In this document: positions 59,515 to 64,000 of the stretch, in pieces | Position numbering within the stretch: the first letter of the stretch is position 1 | Layout of the letters: every line of letters starts with the position of its first letter | Assembly: GCF_900105715.1 (NCBI RefSeq) | Contig: NZ_FNRY01000001.1 | Coordinates: forward strand, 1,178,001 to 1,242,000 | DNA from: Paramicrobacterium humi | GTDB taxonomy: Bacteria > Actinomycetota > Actinomycetes > Actinomycetales > Microbacteriaceae | DNA length: 64,000 nt | Direction of reading: 5' to 3' | Notes under the pieces: model-generated | Databases searched by the model: none | The model's input: the letters and a program-made list of their open reading frames with translations, nothing else | What the model was told of the DNA's origin: nothing | Translations under genes and position numbers: made by a program

Positions 59515-60714
59515 TCAGGGTAGGGCCACGTGACTGGGGGCTCTCCGACCGGTTGCTGGGAATCTAGGCGGCGAACCTCGCCGGCCGCACGAAGTCGAGC
59601 TCGAGCTCCTGCTCCTCCTCGAGCGCGGCGCGTGCGAGCACTTCACTTCACCGATCGCGAGGCAGTGCTTGAACGCGTGGCCGCTGTCGCCGCCCGCGAC
59701 GATGACGCGCTCGGAGTCCGGCGAGGCGCCGATGACGAACTGGTCGTCGGGGCTCAGGGTGATCATGCACGGCTCGACCCGGCTCGGCACAGGCTCGAGG
59801 CCGGGAAGCGCCCGCGAGACGAGCGGCGAGAGCAGCCGCCAGTCGTCGGAAGTGACGCCGCGATCGACGTGATCTGGGTCGATGCCAGGGCGCTCCTCGC
59901 CCCAGATGTCGCCGCGGCCGATCTTGACGAGGCCGCCGTCGAGCGCTCCGTGTCCCCACAGCACGTTCTCGGCGTCGAGCTGCCGCACGACGACGGGGAA
60001 CGCCGCCACCGCAAAGGCGGTGTCGCCGTGCTCGCGCGGCGAGAGCCAGGTCAGCGGAGTGCGGATGGGCGTCAGCCTCAGCCACGGCGCGAAGCCCGGA
60101 AGCCACGCGCCCGCGGCGAGTATCACGCGATCGACGTGCCACGCGGCATCCGCCGTTCTGATCACAACGCCGTCGGTTCCCGGCTCGATCGCGGTGACGC
60201 GAGTCCCCGTGATGATACGGGCTCCCCGAGCGGATGCCGCCGCGGCGGCCGCGCGCACGGTGCGCTCGGGCCGGGCGACGCCCGCACCCGGATCGAGCAC
60301 CGCCACGTCTCTGTCGCCGATGCCCGCATGCTGCGGGAAGCGCTCCCGGACGCCGGCCGCGTCGAGGTGCTCGAGTGGAAGTCCCGCACGTTCGGCCGCC
60401 GCGACCGTTCCCGAGACCACGGACGAATCGGCTGCGCCGATCATGACGCCGCCCGTGATCGTGAGCAGCTCGTCGCCGCTGAGCGCCTCGAGTTCGCGGA
60501 ACAGCGCGCGCGAACTCTGCGCCATCGGCGTGAGATCAGGATGCTCGAGGCACGCCTCTCGGAACAGCCGCGTGTCGCCGTGCGAGGAGCCGAGTGCGTG
60601 GCCAGGGGCGAAGCGCTCGAAGGCGACGACGTCGGCGCCGCGTTCGGCGAGTCGCCAAGCCGCGGCCGCGCCGATCGCTCCGGTTCCGACGACGGCGATG
60701 TCTGCGTGTTCCAT
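59515..60714 (-). pseudogene. Sarcosine/N-methyl-L-tryptophan oxidase-type flavoprotein with 3' frameshift
   Basis: An MSOX/MTOX-type amine oxidase. FAD motif VGTGAIGAAAAWRLAERG (9-26), TRLFREA (active-site Arg region) and C316 in EPCMITLSPDDQF, the covalent flavin site in the family. After GHAFKHCLAIGEV (about residue 357) the frame changes into Ser/Arg-rich sequence (KCSHAPRSRRSRSSSS). At 59640-59650 the minus strand reads GAAGTGAAGTG, a 5-bp tandem duplication; removing one copy restores a normal end (LARAALEEEQELELDFVRPARFAA, ends at 59564). The C-terminal segment normally lines the active site, so function is doubtful. GGAGG upstream of ATG 60714. Confidence 0.8.
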
Positions 60715-60766
60715 GGTGTCCTCCGTGTCGAGCCTACGACGCGCCTCCGTGCGGCAGACTTGAAGC

Positions 60767-61222
60767 ATGACGCATTCCGCCCAGGCCTTCTATCAGCGGC
60801 AGGCGGCGAGAGCGAACGTCATCTTCTTCGCCTGCTGGCTTCCGTTCGGGCTCGCGCTCATCGTCGCCGGGGTCTGGGTGGCGACGCAGCTGGGCGAGGC
60901 CGTGATGATTCCGGTCGGCGCATGGTTCGCCTTGCTCGGCTGCTATTTTCTCGAGATGTATGGAACGGTGTGGTGGTACCGCCGGCAGCTGCACTGGCTC
61001 GCGACTGACGAGAAGTCCGCCGCAACCGAGCCGTATTCCGCCGGGCAGCTGAACGACCTTCGCGTCGAATGGCAGCCTTGGAGAATGCCCGTTCCGACGG
61101 GGATCGTCGGAGACGTCGCGCTGAAGATGCCGGTCGTGCGAGCTGTCAACGCCACGAGCTGGTGGCTCATCGCCGCCGGAGTGCTGTGCGGCATCGCGGC
61201 TGTGATCCTTGCCTTCGAATAG
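60767..61222 (+). CDS. Small membrane protein, hypothetical
   Basis: A 151-residue protein with three to four hydrophobic helices (VIFFACWLPFGLALIVAGVW, VGAWFALLGCYFLEMYG, and a C-terminal WWLIAAGVLCGIAAVIL). No family recognised. Divergent from the oxidase gene, 52 nt apart. Confidence 0.65.
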   Translation: MTHSAQAFYQRQAARANVIFFACWLPFGLALIVAGVWVATQLGEAVMIPVGAWFALLGCYFLEMYGTVWWYRRQLHWLATDEKSAATEPYSAGQLNDLRVEWQPWRMPVPTGIVGDVALKMPVVRAVNATSWWLIAAGVLCGIAAVILAFE

Positions 61223-61233
61223 CCCGGTGTGAC

Positions 61234-61267
61234 GGATGCCGCCGGGCGCCGTCTGCCGGCGGCATCC
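61234..61267 (+). terminator. 12-bp hairpin terminator
   Basis: GGATGCCGCCGG (61234-61245), 10-nt loop, CCGGCGGCATCC (61256-61267): a perfect stem 12 nt after the preceding stop, followed by gaccc and then ttgcttttcc. Confidence 0.8.
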
Positions 61268-61341
61268 GACCCTTGCTTTTCCCTCACGGCGAGCGTAGCG
61301 TATTCAACCAATAGATTGATAAAGAAGAAAGTTGAACACAG

Positions 61342-61740
61342 GTGTCGAACTCTGAGAGCGATGAGCGGTTGGACCGGGCATTCCTTGCCCTCGCCGACCC
61401 GGTGCGCCGCCGCATCATCGCCCGACTCAGCCGGGGGCCGGCGACGGTCACCGAGCTGGCAGAGCCGTTCGACATCAGCACACAGGCGGTGTCAAAGCAC
61501 ATCCAGGTGCTCGAGCAGGCGGAACTCGTGACGCGCACGCGCGACGCGCAAAGACGCCCCGTTCACCTCGACGCCCGCCGGCTCGAGGAGCTGACGGCGT
61601 GGATCGACACTTACCGGCTGGCCCACGAGCAGGCGTTCCGCCGATTGGACGCCCTGCTGACCGGCGAGGACGCCGGGCCGAGCGGCCCGCACACGAAAGA
61701 GAAGAGAAATGACGAACGAACTGATCGTCACCGCCCCTGA
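61342..61740 (+). CDS. ArsR-family regulator
   Basis: A 132-residue winged-helix regulator of the type paired with AHSA1 proteins. ALADPVRRRIIARLSRGPAT, recognition helix ISTQAVSKHIQVLEQAELV, and RPVHLDARRLEELTAW. GTG at 61342. The upstream 60 bases are A/T-rich (TAGATT, TTGATA) and hold the promoter. It overlaps the next gene by 32 nt in a different frame. Confidence 0.9.
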   Translation: MSNSESDERLDRAFLALADPVRRRIIARLSRGPATVTELAEPFDISTQAVSKHIQVLEQAELVTRTRDAQRRPVHLDARRLEELTAWIDTYRLAHEQAFRRLDALLTGEDAGPSGPHTKEKRNDERTDRHRP

Positions 61741-62179
61741 CGGTCTGCCTTTCATCGACTTCGAACGCGAGGTCGACGCCCCCGTCGCCGCGGTCTTCGC
61801 CGCCCATGCCGACCCTGAGAAGGTCGCGCAGTGGATGGGACCGAACGGCTACGAGATGCTCATCGACCGATGGGACTTCGAGACCCACGGCGGCTACCGC
61901 TACGTGCACCGCACGCCTGACGGCGACGAGTACGCGTTCAACGGCACCTTCCACACGGTGCGGGAGAACGAGATCGCCATCCAGACGTTCGAGTTCGAAG
62001 GCTTCCCCGACGTCGTCAGCATCGAGACGCTGCGCTTCGAAGACCTCGGCGACGGCCGCACGCGCCTGACCGGCCATGCCTGCTATCCGAGTGTCGAGGC
62101 GCGCGACGGCATGGTCTCGAGCGGGATGGAACGTGGCATGAGCGAGGGCTACGAGCGCCTCGACCAGCTCGTCGGCTGA
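61709..62179 (+). CDS. SRPBCC/AHSA1-family protein
   Basis: A 156-residue START-like protein (activator of Hsp90 ATPase homologue 1-like). N-terminus FIDFEREVDAPVAAVFAAHA, WMGPNGYEMLIDRWDFETHG, and the last helix MERGMSEGYERLDQLV match the family. Such proteins bind hydrophobic ligands. Overlap with ArsR means coupled translation; the pair probably senses and handles a small molecule. Confidence 0.9.
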   Translation: MTNELIVTAPDGLPFIDFEREVDAPVAAVFAAHADPEKVAQWMGPNGYEMLIDRWDFETHGGYRYVHRTPDGDEYAFNGTFHTVRENEIAIQTFEFEGFPDVVSIETLRFEDLGDGRTRLTGHACYPSVEARDGMVSSGMERGMSEGYERLDQLVG

Positions 62180-62271
62180 CCGTCATCCCCGGGGCGCGAC
62201 CTGGTCGTCCCCGGGGATGATTCAGGGCGATCACCGATGCGGATGCCGCCGAACCGGCGCACCATGGAGAC

Positions 62272-62454
62272 ATGGCTGACCTCTACCGACCCCGCAGAGA
62301 CCGCATGATCGCCGGCGTGTGCGCCGCCATCGCCTACCGCTTCGGCCTCAGGCCCTCGACGGTGCGCATCCTCGCCGTCATCAGCTGCATCCTGCCCGGG
62401 CCGCAGTTCGTGATCTACCTCGTGCTGTGGTGGCTGATCCCGAACGAGCGCTGA
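62272..62454 (+). CDS. PspC-domain small membrane protein
   Basis: A 60-residue PspC domain: RPRRDRMIAGVCAAIAYRFG, then one helix LAVISCILPGPQFVIYLVLW and LIPNE(R). PspC proteins take part in phage-shock envelope responses; this is the minimal single-domain form. Preceded by a short basic, GGAG-containing leader. Confidence 0.85.
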   Translation: MADLYRPRRDRMIAGVCAAIAYRFGLRPSTVRILAVISCILPGPQFVIYLVLWWLIPNER

Positions 62455-62475
62455 GCGGCATCCGCCGGCCTTGCC

Positions 62476-62799
62476 TCAGAGCACGCCCGTCATGTTGCGC
62501 ACGTACTCCGTGAGGGATGCTGCATTGTCGAGGTGGGCGTCGGGCACCGAGCACCACTTGTCGATCGTGACGAGACGGCCGTCCTTGCGCGTGTACGAAA
62601 AGGCATGGCCGCCCTCGGCGCTCATGCGGTCGAACGCGTACGGATCGACCTTGAGGTAGAACTCGTCGCCGAGCACAGCGCCGATGAACTCCCCGTGCAG
62701 CACGAGGCCCCAGCCGCTGAACAAGCGCTTGATCTGCACGTCGCCGAGCTCGGCGAGCTGGTCGCGGATGAACTCGGCGATGCGTCGATCGGCTGCCAT
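62476..62799 (-). CDS. TfoX N-terminal-domain protein
   Basis: A 107-residue TfoX/Sxy N-terminal domain (IKRLFSGWGLVLHGEFIGAV and FYLKVDPYAFDRM, SYTRKDGRLVTIDKW). In proteobacteria TfoX controls competence; single-domain actinobacterial forms have no known role. ATG at 62799. Confidence 0.9.
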   Translation of the reverse strand: MAADRRIAEFIRDQLAELGDVQIKRLFSGWGLVLHGEFIGAVLGDEFYLKVDPYAFDRMSAEGGHAFSYTRKDGRLVTIDKWCSVPDAHLDNAASLTEYVRNMTGVL

Positions 62800-62837
62800 G
62801 CGGAGACTCTACTGCGCGCAAGCGCGCGATTCGGCTT

Positions 62838-63173
62838 TCAGGCCGTTGCGCCGAGTCGCATATTGATGAGGCGGTTGAGGCTGACGTTCTGCTCCGCCGC
62901 TTCGATGGCGAGCGTGCGATGCAGTTCCGGAGGAATGCGCAGTTTGAAGGCTCCGCTGTAGCGACGCTCAGACAGCGGAGCCGGAATTGGCTCGTCGCCT
63001 TGCACCATCTGGTCGAGTACGTCTGCCACGAGTTGGCGTATGCCGATCAGGGCGGCCACCGCGTCGGCGTCGATCCACGACAGCGACGGGAACTCAGCAA
63101 CGAGCCCGATGTGAGCGTCGTCCTCGCCTGACCAGAGCACGCGATAGGCGTAGCGATCAGCTGCGGCCGCCAT
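62838..63173 (-). CDS. hicB: HicB-family antitoxin
   Basis: A 111-residue antitoxin: a degraded RNase-H-like N-terminal domain (YRVLWSGEDDAHIGLVAEFP, SLSWIDAD) and a C-terminal ribbon-helix-helix (GAFKLRIPPELHRTLAIEAA, then NVSLNRLINMRL). ATG at 63173 has GGAGG 6 nt upstream; ATG 63179 overlaps it. The toxin gene precedes it with overlap, the normal hicA-hicB order. It should neutralise HicA and repress the promoter. Confidence 0.9.
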   Translation of the reverse strand: MAAAADRYAYRVLWSGEDDAHIGLVAEFPSLSWIDADAVAALIGIRQLVADVLDQMVQGDEPIPAPLSERRYSGAFKLRIPPELHRTLAIEAAEQNVSLNRLINMRLGATA

Positions 63174-63423
63174 GCTCATCCTCCATCTTCTTGATTGCGT
63201 CCAGTACTTGACGCACCTGATAGGGCTTGGCCATTCCTCCCTGATTCTGAATACTCACTCGCGGGTCGCCGGGCCATGGCGTTGCAAATACAGAGTGGCT
63301 CCCACCGTGGAGCCGTGGCTCGCCGAAGTAGTGTTCGCACACTGCCATCAGTTCGGAATATCTGACATTTGCCGGTGAGGCACGCATCGCTCGGACAAGG
63401 CGTCTCGCCTGTGATGGTGTCAT
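63157..63423 (-). CDS. hicA: HicA-family toxin ribonuclease
   Basis: An 88-residue double-stranded-RNA-binding-like mRNA interferase. GGSHSVFATPW contains the catalytic histidine H43; the end NQGGMAKPYQVRQVLDAIKK matches HicA. AAAGG precedes ATG 63423. Its 3' end overlaps the HicB gene. Local base composition is more A/T-rich than in the neighbours, compatible with transfer. Confidence 0.9.
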   Translation of the reverse strand: MTPSQARRLVRAMRASPANVRYSELMAVCEHYFGEPRLHGGSHSVFATPWPGDPRVSIQNQGGMAKPYQVRQVLDAIKKMEDEHGGRS

Positions 63424-63609
63424 TAGTGCAACCTTTTGTCAATGATCCATTGTTGAAGGCTATGAAACGAGAGAACGTCGGCGAACTGGTGACGGCTCGG
63501 TGGGGATGGCAGCAGCGGCTGAGTCTCTGTGTACGAGAAATGCGAGGCGCGACGCAGATGGGGACATGGCAACGGGTCGGCCCGCGAGCCTGCGGCATAG
63601 GCTTGAGGA

Positions 63610-64000
63610 GTGCCGCTTCGCCTTGCTCTCGTGAGCCTTCACACGTCGCCGAACGATGACCCGGGGACGGGCGACGTCGGCGGAATGAACGTCGCCGTCC
63701 GGCACACCGCCCTCGCGCTCGCCGAACTCGGCCACGAGATCGACGTGCTCACCCGCCGCTCCTCGACAGCAGGCCCTGACGCGTGCGAGGTGGCACCGGG
63801 TGTCACCCTGCGCCAGCTCTCGGCCGGTCCTGCCGAGCGCCGCGTCAAGGGCGACCACGAGGAGTACATCGAGGCGTTCCGCGCCGCAATGGCCGACCTC
63901 GGACCCTACGACCTCATCCACTCGCACCACTGGTTCAGCGGAATGGCGGCCGTTGAGATCGCCCGCTCCCGCGGCATCCCGCACGTGCAGAGCTATCACA
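63610..64000 (+). CDS. GT4-family glycosyltransferase (3' truncated by window edge)
   Basis: A frame from GTG 63610 gives 130 residues before the window ends. VALVSLHTSP-like start (PLRLALVSLHTSPNDDPGTG), GDVGGMNVAVRHTALALAEL, HEIDVLTRRSS and LIHSHHWFSGMAA are the N-terminal Rossmann-domain hallmarks of GT4 enzymes, including MshA-like inositol glycosyltransferases; the exact member cannot be set without the C-terminal half. TAGGCT lies 6 nt before the GTG, so a leaderless message is likely. Confidence 0.85.
   Translation, partial: MPLRLALVSLHTSPNDDPGTGDVGGMNVAVRHTALALAELGHEIDVLTRRSSTAGPDACEVAPGVTLRQLSAGPAERRVKGDHEEYIEAFRAAMADLGPYDLIHSHHWFSGMAAVEIARSRGIPHVQSYH

Noticed and set aside
63460-63999. 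Minus-strand open frame opposite the glycosyltransferase
   Set aside because: The plus strand from 63610 has clear GT4 motifs; the minus frame shows no domain.
1-64000. CRISPR arrays, tRNA or rRNA genes
   Set aside because: No regularly spaced repeats, no cloverleaf with a T-loop GGTTCGA-type core and no rRNA-like stretch were seen in the intergenic regions.

Overview
The window looks like a chromosome segment of a high-GC actinobacterium, most likely Microbacteriaceae. The evidence is strong G/C at third codon positions, many GTG starts, start codons 6-8 nt behind TAnnnT -10 boxes with no leader, HrcA/HspR-type heat-shock operators, a DUF222/HNH protein, and the recurrent word GGATGCCG/CGGCATCC. 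No rRNA, tRNA, CRISPR array or intact transposon was recognised. The assignment is by pattern and family knowledge only; no search was run.

Layout. 1-2831: end of a DeoR-type regulator and a GH84 N-acetylglucosaminidase. 2833-4024: divergent F420/NADP-type reductase and MarR regulator. 4079-6618: CIRCE+HAIR-controlled Hsp20, a J-domain/NERD protein, a small membrane protein and a decayed MFS gene. 6640-14100: Ppx/GppA phosphatase, a NarL-type two-component pair and small housekeeping enzymes. 14160-14912: VapBC-type toxin-antitoxin (TA) pair and a KTSC remnant. 15010-17729: a 68-bp near-palindrome, then a thiolase and a FadB-like protein lacking its NAD-binding domain. 17757-24215: XRE/cupin regulator, DUF1028 protein and a complete peptide ABC transporter. 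24241-25551: AI-2E-type permease and a small anchored protein.

25694-31293 is the most unusual block. Seven tightly packed, mostly overlapping genes encode two related membrane-anchored outer proteins, a Ycf46-like AAA ATPase, a DUF2997 protein, an NrdG-like radical SAM protein, a DUF1257 (Ycf35-like) protein with a membrane anchor, and a membrane protein with a ComEA-like helix-hairpin-helix. The AAA and helix-hairpin-helix proteins end in the same tail, G-R-x-V-D-Y. This is the best candidate for an uncharacterised system.

31337-39136: HTH-MNT/HEPN pair, choline-sulfatase-like enzyme, DUF222/HNH protein, TetR/oxidoreductase pair, GNAT, SDR and CoA-type Nudix hydrolase. 39172-45402: LacI-controlled ABC importer with a GH127 beta-L-arabinofuranosidase. 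45399-52252: small stress-type proteins, CDF transporter, regulator/methyltransferase/disulfide-reductase module, and a second Hsp20. 52433-57838: second LacI-controlled importer with a GH130 mannoside phosphorylase. 57864-62799: FetB-like and DUF817 membrane proteins, a frameshifted sarcosine/N-methyltryptophan-type oxidase, an ArsR/AHSA1 pair, PspC and TfoX-N proteins. 62838-63423: HicAB. 63610-end: start of a GT4 glycosyltransferase.

Overall this is a free-living heterotroph's chromosome: it scavenges oligosaccharides (N-acetylhexosamine, arabinofuranoside, mannoside) and peptides under local repressors, has three unrelated TA pairs and two small heat-shock proteins, and shows several decaying genes.
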